A DNA stretch of 5,185 bases. Origin: Candidatus Omnitrophota bacterium (GTDB lineage Bacteria > Omnitrophota > Gorgyraeia > Zapsychrales > JANLHA01). The notes beneath the pieces were generated by a model. The model saw only the letters and a list, made by a program, of their open reading frames with translations, was not told the origin of the DNA and searched no databases. The DNA lies in assembly GCA_024653845.1 (NCBI GenBank), contig JANLHA010000155.1, positions 1-5,185 on the forward strand. Reading direction: 5' to 3'. The translations under genes and the position numbers were made by a program. This document shows, piece after piece, positions 1 through 5,087 of this stretch (positions are counted from its first letter, which is position 1; each line of letters starts with the position of its first letter).

Positions 1-480
1 TATTCCCTTCCGATATCCCTCATAAAAGAAAATCATCGATAGTGTGACAAAATCAGAAAAAATCATATCCGTAAAGACCGTCTTGGCTAATCCGATATAC
101 ATCCCCGACGTCATCAAAATCAAAGAGCAGAAGAAGGCCTTTTTCTTGTCATTGAAAATGGAATTCGTCCAGAAGAAAACAGCTAAGCAGCCGAGCAAAG
201 CAAATACGGCCGGAAAAAAACGGGCGGTGAACGCGGAAATGCCCCCAAGCATAAAACCGATTTTTATTAATAAATAGGTCAAAATCGGTTTCTCAAATTG
301 AGGCTGGCCGAAAAGATACGGAACAGCCCAACTCTTTTGTTCGATCATTTCCTTAGCAGTGCAGGCATAGAAAACCTCGTCGGGGTTGGTCAGGCTGATG
401 ATATCGTTTCCTCCAAAATAAATCACCGCACCCAAAATCATCAATATCCAAAAATTTTTATTCCGAAAATGATTCATCAT
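1..480 (-). CDS. ArnT/PMT-like membrane glycosyltransferase, N-terminal part (runs off the window)
   Basis: This reading frame has no stop from position 480 to the window edge, giving the first 160 residues. An in-frame TGA at 487-489 lies two codons before the ATG pair at 480/477, which fixes the start. Residues 10-24 form a first membrane helix. Then come NPDE (32-35), the WAVPYLFG stretch (51-58) and FEKP (62-65), followed by more hydrophobic helices and an acidic TDMIFSD loop (137-143). This order (acidic first periplasmic loop, EKP, then helices) is typical of the PMT_2/ArnT (GT39/GT83) superfamily, which moves a sugar from a polyprenyl-phosphate donor to lipid A, protein or another acceptor on the outer face of the inner membrane. 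The acceptor cannot be told from this part. Family members usually have about 500 residues, so most of the gene is missing. The ribosome site is weak (GAGG about 13 nt upstream). Confidence 0.85.
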   Translation of the reverse strand, partial: MMNHFRNKNFWILMILGAVIYFGGNDIISLTNPDEVFYACTAKEMIEQKSWAVPYLFGQPQFEKPILTYLLIKIGFMLGGISAFTARFFPAVFALLGCLAVFFWTNSIFNDKKKAFFCSLILMTSGMYIGLAKTVFTDMIFSDFVTLSMIFFYEGYRKGI

Positions 481-508
481 GATTTCTCAAAAACCTCATA
501 AAAACAAA

Positions 509-529
509 GGGCAAGGTTTTTCCTTGCCC
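509..529 (-). terminator. Hairpin terminator after the Minf_1886-family gene
   Basis: There is a perfect 8-bp inverted repeat, GGGCAAGG / CCTTGCCC, with a 5-nt loop. Read on the minus strand the hairpin is followed by TTTGTTTTTAT, a usable U tract, and it lies 34 nt past the stop of the 564-965 gene. On the plus strand no T run follows. It stands only 28 bp before the glycosyltransferase start, so it could also attenuate read-through into that gene. Confidence 0.8.
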
Positions 530-563
530 ATCATTTATCTTCCCGAATTTTATTACATAAATC

Positions 564-965
564 TCAGCGCATCCGACTGATCTTTTTGGCTAATCCTTCT
601 CGATATCCAGAATCAAAGACCTTCTGGAAATCAAAAACATTTTTAAAGCTTTCGATCTGATCGTCATCGGTTTTGCTGAGGACTTTTTTCTCAACCAGAT
701 TAAAAACAATATTGCCAAAGTCCTCTGTCGAACAGATCCCCCAATGGTTAAGAACCGTCATGGTCATGGGGCCAAATTTCTCCATCAGGAGAATTTTCAT
801 CCCCTCGAGGAGTTCTTTGCCATTGACATGTTTAGGGCGACGGAATCTTTTTTGGGCGTAGGATAAAGACTCAAGGACGAACTCGTAAGCCTCTTGTTTA
901 TACCGAGGATCCTGCTCACCTATTTCTTGAAGAATGTCGTCTAGCTCACGATACATGTTGGTCAT
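564..965 (-). CDS. Minf_1886-family protein, function unknown
   Basis: This is a 133-residue soluble protein that I recognise as a member of the Minf_1886 family, a conserved bacterial family of unknown function and about this length. Diagnostic stretches are DPRY at 19-22 followed by an EAYEFVLESL helix, HVNG.ELLEG at 46-55, and the FGPM...LNHWGI.STEDFGNIVFNLVE block at 64-92, which is the most conserved part. It looks mainly alpha-helical, with no signal peptide, no membrane helix and no obvious catalytic motif. Two starts are possible: ATG at 965 or ATG at 956 (Met4). Neither has a strong ribosome site, though GGGTTGTGG lies just upstream. It stands alone, divergent from uppP and closed by its own terminator, so its neighbours give no strong hint about its role. 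The family assignment is from memory of the motifs. Confidence 0.88.
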   Translation of the reverse strand: MTNMYRELDDILQEIGEQDPRYKQEAYEFVLESLSYAQKRFRRPKHVNGKELLEGMKILLMEKFGPMTMTVLNHWGICSTEDFGNIVFNLVEKKVLSKTDDDQIESFKNVFDFQKVFDSGYREGLAKKISRMR

Positions 966-993
966 TTTACCACAACCCTATTCATCGGATCAA
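964..993 (-). promoter_or_regulatory. Possible promoter of the Minf_1886-family gene
   Basis: On the minus strand TTGATC (993-988) and TAAAAT (969-964) are 18 bp apart, a fair sigma-70 pair. The -10 overlaps the first ATG (965), so a transcript from here would begin close to the second ATG at 956 and be nearly leaderless. This is weak and based on sequence only. Confidence 0.3.
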
Positions 994-1050
994 TGGCTTT
1001 TTTAAAAATGCTCAATAAAAGATAGACTCTGAAGGAAGAATCCGATATCC

Positions 1051-1079
1051 TTGAGTAGTCTTTAGCTCAATGATACTGT
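1051..1079 (+). promoter_or_regulatory. Possible promoter of the uppP operon
   Basis: TTGAGT (1051-1056) and TACTGT (1074-1079) are 17 bp apart, and a TG at 1071-1072 gives an extended -10. The predicted start of transcription (about 1086) would fall inside the uppP ribosome site, which argues against it or for a start a few bases earlier. The spacer also carries a 5-bp inverted repeat (TTGAG/CTCAA, 1051-1070). Confidence 0.3.
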
Positions 1080-1095
1080 TCTTAAAGGAGCCATC

Positions 1096-1866
1096 ATGAA
1101 TTACCTAGATGCACTTATTCTTGGCATTGTGGAGGGCGTAACCGAGTTCCTTCCGATTTCCTCAACAGGCCATCTGATGTTAACATCTCAGCTTCTGAAT
1201 TTGCCATCAACGGACTTCTTAAAAAGCTTTGAAATCTCTATTCAGCTCGGAGCCATCTTAGCCGTCGTAGTCCTTTATGCGAAACGCGTTCTTGTAGATA
1301 TCAAGATCATTAAACGTGTGTTAATGGCTTTCCTTCCTACGGCGGTCTTGGGACTTCTTCTTTATAAAGTGGTCAAAAATTTTCTTCTTAATAGCACCCT
1401 TACGGTTCTCTGGGCTCTCTTTATCGGTGGTATCCTTTTGATCATTTTTGAGAAACTGCATCACGAAGATGAGCAGGCGCTTGACGACCTCAGCCGAATT
1501 CCCTACGGAAAAGCATTCTTAATCGGGGTTTTTCAATCTTTGGCGATGATTCCTGGAGTTTCACGAGCAGCAGCAACAATTCTCGGGGGGTTGATCTTAG
1601 GGCTCAAACGAAAAACCATTGTCGAATTTTCTTTTCTCTTAGCTATTCCAACGATGTCAGCCGCCACCGCCCTGGATTTGTATAAAAGTGCCCACGCGAT
1701 ATCTCTGCATGAAATGGGGATTTTAATATTTGGCGCAGGGGTTTCATTCGTCGTTGCCATGCTCAGCATCAAATTTCTTCTTCACTTTATTCAAAACCAC
1801 AACTTCGTTTCTTTTGGAATTTATCGAATCTTAGTGGCCGTGATATTTGGAATCTTCATGATATGA
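1096..1866 (+). CDS. uppP: Undecaprenyl-diphosphatase UppP (BacA family)
   Basis: UppP removes one phosphate from undecaprenyl diphosphate at the membrane, recycling the C55 lipid carrier for peptidoglycan, O-antigen and related envelope polymers; extra copies give bacitracin resistance. The 256 residues match the family's usual length. The N-terminal signature EGxTEFLPISSTGH is at 13-26, where E13, E17 and H26 correspond to the catalytic E17, E21 and H30 of the E. coli enzyme. The second signature PGVSR is at 153-157, with R157 the likely phosphate-binding arginine. It is followed by A158 where serine is more common (PGxSRS), a mild departure. The rest is hydrophobic with several membrane helices, including the typical EFSFLLAIP stretch (177-185). 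AAGGAG lies 5 nt before the ATG. The stop overlaps the start of the next gene as ATGA, so the two are an operon with translational coupling. Confidence 0.97.
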   Translation: MNYLDALILGIVEGVTEFLPISSTGHLMLTSQLLNLPSTDFLKSFEISIQLGAILAVVVLYAKRVLVDIKIIKRVLMAFLPTAVLGLLLYKVVKNFLLNSTLTVLWALFIGGILLIIFEKLHHEDEQALDDLSRIPYGKAFLIGVFQSLAMIPGVSRAAATILGGLILGLKRKTIVEFSFLLAIPTMSAATALDLYKSAHAISLHEMGILIFGAGVSFVVAMLSIKFLLHFIQNHNFVSFGIYRILVAVIFGIFMI

Positions 1867-2303
1867 AACGATCTCGCAATTGGATGTGGCCTAGCTATTT
1901 TTTCTTTTATTCTCTTCTGACGGTGAGTGCCGCTTTTGATTTCTTTACTCCTGGTTCGCTGATTCACACCTATTACCAAATCGGAACCGCCTATCACATT
2001 TACTTTTATGTCCCTTATCTGCTCAATGCCCTCTACCTGATCATCGAAATTTCAAGTCTCGTCCCTCTTTTTCTTTATGCCACATACCATGAATGGCTAT
2101 CCTTTTCTTTTTGGCGAGGAATTTTGATCTTAAGAATCCTTCTCCATTTCATTGGCCGCTCTTATGAATTCAACTTTCTCAAGTCAATTTGGCATGATCA
2201 ACCTCAATACGCTTACATCATCATTTTTCTTTCGGCCTTGATTGTCCTTCCCTCCCTCATCGCTCATTGGCGATACGCGTTCAACTACCGTCGGAAGAAA
2301 TAG
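1863..2303 (+). CDS. Small four-helix integral membrane protein, unrecognised
   Basis: This 146-residue protein is not one I recognise. Its ATG overlaps the uppP stop by four bases (ATGA), so its translation is probably coupled to uppP and it needs no ribosome site of its own. The sequence is rich in F, Y, L and I. Hydrophobic stretches lie at roughly 9-28, 45-72, 84-100 and 117-136, separated by short polar loops; the start (MKRSR) and end (YRRKK) are both basic, which suggests that both termini are cytoplasmic. No catalytic motif, Cys pair or binding signature is visible. Coupling to uppP suggests a role at the inner membrane, possibly in lipid-carrier or envelope work, but this rests only on position. 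Confidence 0.8.
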   Translation: MKRSRNWMWPSYFFFYSLLTVSAAFDFFTPGSLIHTYYQIGTAYHIYFYVPYLLNALYLIIEISSLVPLFLYATYHEWLSFSFWRGILILRILLHFIGRSYEFNFLKSIWHDQPQYAYIIIFLSALIVLPSLIAHWRYAFNYRRKK

Positions 2304-2304
2304 A

Positions 2305-2344
2305 TACCCACGGGCAAGCCCGTGGTATTCTGCCCCTTCGGGGG
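2305..2344. repeat. Double palindrome after the uppP operon, possible terminator or REP-like element
   Basis: Two hairpins follow the stop codon directly. The first pairs CCACGGG (2308-2314) with CCCGTGG (2319-2325) around a 4-nt loop. The second pairs CCCC (2333-2336) with GGGG (2341-2344) around TTCG, the exceptionally stable cUUCGg tetraloop when read on the plus strand. Neither is followed by a T run, so it is not a textbook terminator. It may still stop or protect the 3' end of the uppP transcript, or be a copy of a dispersed palindromic (REP-like) repeat. Confidence 0.5.
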
Positions 2345-2345
2345 T

Positions 2346-2383
2346 TAATAAAAAAGGCCAGCATCATTTCTGACACTGGCCTT
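2346..2383 (-). terminator. Array terminator 1, after gene A
   Basis: Read on the minus strand this is AAGGCCAG-TG-TCA-GAAA-TGA-TG-CTGGCCTT followed by TTTTATTAA. The stem has 13 pairs, including a tandem U-G/G-U wobble, and is capped by a GAAA (GNRA) tetraloop. It lies about 33 nt past the stop of gene A and is the last of four nearly identical copies. It faces the plus-strand uppP operon. Confidence 0.92.
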
Positions 2384-2416
2384 AAAAAATTAAAACAACC
2401 AAAACGATATACCAAA

Positions 2417-2956
2417 CTATCGAGGATTCGGGATAGGAAGCGGGTTATTCCCTCCTTGCCCAGGAATTCTTTGGCCTTGGCGGAAATCATCCATCACATT
2501 TCCTGGCTTAACTTTAATAGAAAACGGATCTTTGACGACAGTAACTCGCGGCCCGGGGGGGGAACAATCAACTTTACCAATTCTTCCACCCGGAAGATGT
2601 TCTTCCACTTGTATAGTTGCTAAAACCGTATCACCAACCTCCAATGTATTTCGAGGTAATCTTAGTTGAAAATTTCCATTAATCGCTTGATCAGCGGACG
2701 TCCGAAATCCGTGCTCACCAAATATCGTGATAAACACAAAAAGCCTTTGCTGGGCATTCAGACCACCAGCCACATATTGACCCGTAATTTCTCTTGCGTT
2801 TGCATATAATGGTTCATCAATCGTAGGAGAATTAAATATAGGGTCTCGACAGATCCTAAATTCCTCTGCATAACCCATTCTATTAGAAAAAATCATATTA
2901 CTCAAAAGAATCACAAGAAAAAGTAAAAAGAATTTTGTATTCTTCTTTAAACCCAC
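2417..2956 (-). CDS. Array gene A: secreted Ig-like protein with proline-rich tail and internal C8 tract
   Basis: This 179-residue exported protein is of unknown function. The start is GTG at 2956, set by AAAGGAG 6 nt upstream; an ATG two bases earlier (2958) meets a stop after three codons. Residues 1-30 are a signal peptide (KK, long hydrophobic core, likely cut at GYA|EE). Residues 57-141 follow the strand pattern of small bacterial Ig-like domains: ITGQ (57-60), alternating hydrophobics at 72-79, NGNFQLRL (93-100), LEVGDTVLATI (105-115) and RVTVV (137-141). C36 and C131 lie where gene D also has cysteines and could form a disulfide. The tail (156-179) carries IPG and ends PIPNPR like its paralogues. 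Codons 132-134 contain a run of eight C, discussed among the findings. The fold is inferred from pattern only. Confidence 0.88.
   Translation of the reverse strand: MGLKKNTKFFLLFLVILLSNMIFSNRMGYAEEFRICRDPIFNSPTIDEPLYANAREITGQYVAGGLNAQQRLFVFITIFGEHGFRTSADQAINGNFQLRLPRNTLEVGDTVLATIQVEEHLPGGRIGKVDCSPPGPRVTVVKDPFSIKVKPGNVMDDFRQGQRIPGQGGNNPLPIPNPR
2555..2562 (-). repeat. C8 homopolymer inside gene A
   Basis: Eight C in a row on the coding strand (G on the plus strand) make up most of codons 132-134 (Ser-Pro-Pro). By my reading, loss of one C gives a TGA about 20 codons later and gain of one gives a TAA about 16 codons later. Both remove the conserved tail. Confidence 0.9.
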
Positions 2957-3001
2957 ATGATGCTCCTTTCTATTCGTTTATTAAACCAAAGCTCTAAATA
3001 A

Positions 3002-3030
3002 ATAATATACCATCGCCAAAACAAATACAA
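3002..3030 (-). promoter_or_regulatory. Predicted promoter of gene A
   Basis: On the minus strand TTGTAT (3030-3025), 17 bp and TATTAT (3007-3002) form a good sigma-70 promoter. It would start transcription near 2995, about 39 nt before the GTG start. An alternative TTGTTT lies further upstream (3049-3044) with a poor -10. Confidence 0.6.
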
Positions 3031-3047
3031 TGCTCGACGAATAAAAC

Positions 3048-3063
3048 AAGAAAAGGCTTTCTT
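3048..3063. promoter_or_regulatory. Palindrome upstream of gene A promoter (operator candidate)
   Basis: The minus strand reads AAGAAAGCCTTTTCTT, a 6-bp inverted repeat with a 4-bp centre. The centre is 25.5 bp upstream of the -35 edge, the same offset as in front of genes B and C. The stem is almost all A-T, so a DNA-binding site is more likely than an RNA hairpin. Confidence 0.5.
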
Positions 3064-3075
3064 CCAATATAAAAG

Positions 3076-3114
3076 CAATAAAAAAGGCCAGCATCATTTC
3101 TGACACTGGCCTTT
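3076..3114 (-). terminator. Array terminator 2, after gene B
   Basis: This is the same hairpin as terminator 1: GGCCAG/CTGGCC outer stem with three flanking A-T pairs, wobble pair step, TCA/TGA and GAAA loop, then a U tract (TTTTATTGC) on the minus strand. It begins 30 nt past the stop of gene B. Confidence 0.92.
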
Positions 3115-3143
3115 AATATAATCGGCAACGCTCTCTCTACCTT

Positions 3144-3644
3144 TTATCGAGGAACGGGAATCGGATTCCCTCCCCGTCGTCCACCTGGAAGCTGTCTTTG
3201 TTCTCGTGGATCAGGCACCACTCTGATCTCAGGGTGAACAACAATTAGATTACTTCCTGCAGAGAAAACCCAATCATTCATTCCATGACACCTATATAAA
3301 TACATAAAAAACATTTCGTCACCAGCTTTTAAACCACCTGGAATGAAAGGGAGATTCCCTCCACCGCCAGCCCCTTCACCTATAACAAGATTGAATCTTC
3401 CTCCTTTTATATTGTTCCCCGCGGCAGCAAGATTATTCATTCCTAATCCTTCTCTGTTATAAAGAACAACCACATCAACAGGGCAACCGGGGTCGGGATA
3501 AGTCCCACTGACTCTTTGAGTTCTGGTTGTGATAGGCCCATTTAAGACTCCAGGTGCAGCTACTTCTGCTTGTGCTAAAAATACAGAAAATAGGGAATAA
3601 AAAAAGACAAAAGAAAATATTGATATTTTTCCTGTTTTGAACAT
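3144..3644 (-). CDS. Array gene B: secreted glycine-rich Ig-like protein with PIPVPR tail
   Basis: This 166-residue exported protein is of unknown function. ATG at 3644 has an excellent ribosome site, AGGAGGT, 4 nt upstream. Residues 1-26 are a signal peptide with a clear AQA|EV cleavage site. The mature part shows the same strand plan as its neighbours: VSGTYP (45-50), VDVVVLY (56-62), GGRFNLVI (81-88), LKAGDEMFFMYLY (105-117) and NLIVV (132-136). A Gly-rich loop (90-105) is inserted between strands. Its two cysteines, C54 and C119, are in different places from those of A and D. The tail from DPR (145-147) to the end, LPGG...GGNPIPVPR, is nearly identical to that of gene C; over the last 27 bases including the stop, the two genes differ at one position (26 of 27 match). 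The rest of the protein is strongly diverged, so B is a clear but old paralogue. Confidence 0.88.
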   Translation of the reverse strand: MFKTGKISIFSFVFFYSLFSVFLAQAEVAAPGVLNGPITTRTQRVSGTYPDPGCPVDVVVLYNREGLGMNNLAAAGNNIKGGRFNLVIGEGAGGGGNLPFIPGGLKAGDEMFFMYLYRCHGMNDWVFSAGSNLIVVHPEIRVVPDPREQRQLPGGRRGGNPIPVPR

Positions 3645-3674
3645 ATTTACCTCCTATGTAGGAAATCTAACTTA

Positions 3675-3702
3675 AGGGTAACACACCTGTGAGTAAATTC
3701 AA
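3675..3702 (-). promoter_or_regulatory. Predicted promoter of gene B
   Basis: On the minus strand TTGAAT (3702-3697), 16 bp and TACCCT (3680-3675) match the consensus poorly. However, a TG precedes the -10 (extended -10), and the sequence from the -10 on (TACCCT..TTAGATTTCC) aligns with the gene C promoter (TATACT..TTAGATTCC). This supports the placement and suggests a weaker promoter. Confidence 0.45.
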
Positions 3703-3720
3703 TATTACTTGAAAAAATTG

Positions 3721-3734
3721 AGAAACCGCTTTCT
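3721..3734. promoter_or_regulatory. Palindrome upstream of gene B promoter (operator candidate)
   Basis: The minus strand reads AGAAAGCGGTTTCT, a 5-bp inverted repeat with the same GCGG-type centre as at gene C. Its centre is 25.5 bp upstream of the -35 edge, about -60 from the predicted start. Confidence 0.5.
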
Positions 3735-3741
3735 TTACAGA

Positions 3742-3779
3742 TAAATAAAAAGGCCAGCATCATTTCTGACACTGGCTTT
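3742..3779 (-). terminator. Array terminator 3, after gene C
   Basis: The core is the same as in copies 1 and 2, including the GAAA loop and wobble pairs. The outermost G of the 5' arm has become A while its partner is still C, leaving one mismatch. This is a half-way state between copies 1/2 (G-C) and copy 4 (A-U). TTTTTATTTAT follows on the minus strand. Confidence 0.88.
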
Positions 3780-3815
3780 AGAAAAAAATCATTGGCAACA
3801 ATCTACTTTTTCCAA

Positions 3816-4352
3816 TTATCGAGGAACGGGAATCGGGTTCCCGCCTCGTCCCCCAGGGATTCTTGGGTCTTGACGACGCGGATCATTTACAACGCCACGG
3901 ATTATCAATTGTGGGGGCAATACCACCATTTCACTCACAGGAGAACGGCCATGAGATTCCCCAGGCAATCCGTTTTCTTCTATTTTTTGAACATGCAATA
4001 TAGCTTGAATTCGATCACCTGCCATAAGGTCTGTTGGTTCAAGCATTCGAACACTAAATTGCCCATTCTGCACTCTGAATCCATTGAAAGACCAACCCCT
4101 TGCTCCCGTATTAACTAAAGTCACGAGGATACGAACTCTTCCTGCTTGCTCCTCGACTTCTAATTCTCGTGGAATCGAATATTTTCCTTTTACTTCCATA
4201 TCACCCTGGTAAATGTCATGTAACCTGGGAGGCTCAGGAATAACTACTCTCATTCCTGCAAATCCTAAATTTCCAAGATTCAAAGCATAACTTGATACAG
4301 TTAGTGACATCAATCCCAAAAGAATAGAAAATATCAAAATATTTTTTTTCAT
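3816..4352 (-). CDS. Array gene C: secreted Ig-like protein with PIPVPR tail, no cysteine
   Basis: This 178-residue exported protein is of unknown function. I take ATG at 4352 as the start: AAAGGA lies 7 nt upstream and a signal peptide (MKKN..., hydrophobic core 5-20, SYA|LN at 23/24) follows directly. An in-frame TTG at 4394 would add 14 residues but overlaps the predicted promoter. The mature part has VKGKYS (54-59), VRILVTLV (73-80), NGQFSVRM (96-103), LMAGDRIQAILHV (109-121), a loop with LPG (129-131) that A also has, and a final strand at about 147-152. Unlike the other three it has no cysteine, so a conserved disulfide cannot be essential to the fold. The tail NDPRRQ...IPGGRGGNPIPVPR (156-178) is almost that of gene B. 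The start codon is followed by A8 (Lys-Lys-Asn), common in signal peptides. Confidence 0.88.
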   Translation of the reverse strand: MKKNILIFSILLGLMSLTVSSYALNLGNLGFAGMRVVIPEPPRLHDIYQGDMEVKGKYSIPRELEVEEQAGRVRILVTLVNTGARGWSFNGFRVQNGQFSVRMLEPTDLMAGDRIQAILHVQKIEENGLPGESHGRSPVSEMVVLPPQLIIRGVVNDPRRQDPRIPGGRGGNPIPVPR

Positions 4353-4394
4353 AGTCTTATCCTTTCCTGGCCCAAAACCTTGGAATCTAATCAA

Positions 4395-4423
4395 AGTATA
4401 GCTATTCGTGTTTTTAAAAACAA
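4395..4423 (-). promoter_or_regulatory. Predicted promoter of gene C
   Basis: On the minus strand TTGTTT (4423-4418), 17 bp and TATACT (4400-4395) give the best promoter in the array. Transcription would start near 4388, leaving a leader of about 36 nt with the AAAGGA site. The -35 and -10 hexamers are identical to those of gene D. Confidence 0.65.
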
Positions 4424-4439
4424 GGTCTTCTGGAAAAAT

Positions 4440-4455
4440 AAGAAACCGTTTTCTT
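4440..4455. promoter_or_regulatory. Palindrome upstream of gene C promoter (operator candidate)
   Basis: The minus strand reads AAGAAAACGGTTTCTT, the cleanest of three copies. It is preceded by TATATTTGG, which is also found (TATATTGG) before the gene A copy. Its centre is 24.5 bp upstream of the -35 edge. Confidence 0.5.
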
Positions 4456-4463
4456 CCAAATAT

Positions 4464-4501
4464 AAAATAAAAAAGCCAGCGTCATTTCTGACACTGGCTT
4501 T
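4464..4501 (-). terminator. Array terminator 4, after gene D, with compensatory changes
   Basis: On the minus strand the hairpin is AAAGCCAG-TG-TCA-GAAA-TGA-CG-CTGGCTTT, then TTTATTTTAT. Against copies 1 and 2, an outer G-C pair is now A-U (both sides changed) and one G-U wobble is now G-C. It begins 3 nt after the stop codon of gene D, closer than in the other units. Confidence 0.92.
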
Positions 4502-4504
4502 AAA

Positions 4505-5077
4505 TTATCGGCGAGGGCGAGGAATTCCATTGTCTTGTCTTCCAGGAATCTGTTGTTGGCGAAAACGATTCCGAGGATCTTCTCCCAAAATAAGAAAATC
4601 ACCAACTATGAGAGGCTGGCTAAAATTAGAACAAAATGTTCTCTGAAACCCTGGTTTCCTTGCCACAAGCTTGAGAAGAGCTTTTACCGTATCCCCTCTT
4701 TTTAATAAAATTCCTGCCTCTACTCTAAATTGGCCTCCTTCCACTTGTGAAGGTCTTAAAAGGAATTCATTTATTCCGCGATCAGGGACCGCTTTCTCAA
4801 CCAGAACACTTACAAAATAATGCCATTCTAAATCAGGAATATCGCTATTGAGCTCGTCGGCAAGAGCCAAAGTTTCAATGGCAGGAAGATTCACTGTGCC
4901 ATGAATTGTTTCTTGCTCTGACAATATTGGACGATGGATTTTCGGTGGTTCGGCGGGCAAGATGCCAATTGGCGCTTGATTGTCACATACCCGCAAAGCA
5001 GCATATGCAGCATTTACCGTAAAAATTATCATCACAACTCCACTTAAGAAAAGAATAATACTTTTTCTAAACCACAT
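4505..5077 (-). CDS. Array gene D: secreted Ig-like protein, first gene of the array, behind a poly-G promoter
   Basis: This is the longest member, 190 residues, of unknown function. ATG at 5077 follows AAGGAG with 6 nt spacing. Residues 1-26 are a signal peptide (RK, hydrophobic 6-22, AYA|AL). C31 sits five residues after the predicted cut, as C36 does in A, and C149 matches C131 of A, so a disulfide tying the N-terminus to a late strand is plausible in both. Strand-like stretches are TIHGTV (57-62), WHYFVSVLVEK (85-95), GGQFRVEAGI (114-123), LKRGDTVKALLKLV (125-138) and PLIVGDFLIL (155-164). A long insert (63-84) separates the first two. The tail EDPRN...QQIPG...GIPRPRR (166-190) is the most diverged of the four and ends RPRR instead of PVPR. 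Expression may be phase variable through the G10 tract in its promoter. Confidence 0.88.
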   Translation of the reverse strand: MWFRKSIILFLSGVVMIIFTVNAAYAALRVCDNQAPIGILPAEPPKIHRPILSEQETIHGTVNLPAIETLALADELNSDIPDLEWHYFVSVLVEKAVPDRGINEFLLRPSQVEGGQFRVEAGILLKRGDTVKALLKLVARKPGFQRTFCSNFSQPLIVGDFLILGEDPRNRFRQQQIPGRQDNGIPRPRR

Positions 5078-5087
5078 ATCATTCTCC

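Noticed and set aside
44..501. Two plus-strand frames (44-277 and 298-501) as genes
   Set aside because: They lie opposite the glycosyltransferase, whose minus-strand frame is open throughout and carries family motifs. Neither has a ribosome site or recognisable content.
673..861. Plus-strand frame opposite the Minf_1886-family gene
   Set aside because: It is a shadow of a conserved protein, without its own signals.
1585..1590. G6 run in uppP as a contingency tract
   Set aside because: It is too short, and lies in conserved Gly-Gly codons of an essential-type gene.
1533..1772. Minus-strand frame inside uppP
   Set aside because: It is a shadow of uppP, which is clearly conserved on the other strand.
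2267..2623. Plus-strand frame across the operon end, terminator 1 and gene A, and the minus frame 2281-2490
   Set aside because: Both run through hairpins and through gene A or the operon end in other frames. No ribosome site or protein pattern supports them.
4342..4349. A8 tract after the gene C start codon as a phase-variation tract
   Set aside because: Runs of A from Lys-Lys-Asn codons are common at signal-peptide starts, so this is weak evidence compared with the G10 and C8 tracts.
4353..4394. Upstream TTG start for gene C
   Set aside because: It would place 14 residues before a normal signal peptide and overlaps the predicted transcription start. The ATG at 4352 has the proper ribosome site.
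2346..4501. The four repeats as a CRISPR array or mobile-element ends
   Set aside because: The repeats are 670-720 bp apart, each just after a gene end, and form terminators with U tracts. No transposase or target duplication is seen.
3792..4646. Plus- and minus-strand frames at 3792-4118, 4380-4646 and 4414-4605
   Set aside because: They are shadows of genes C and D and of the spacer with promoter, palindrome and terminator.
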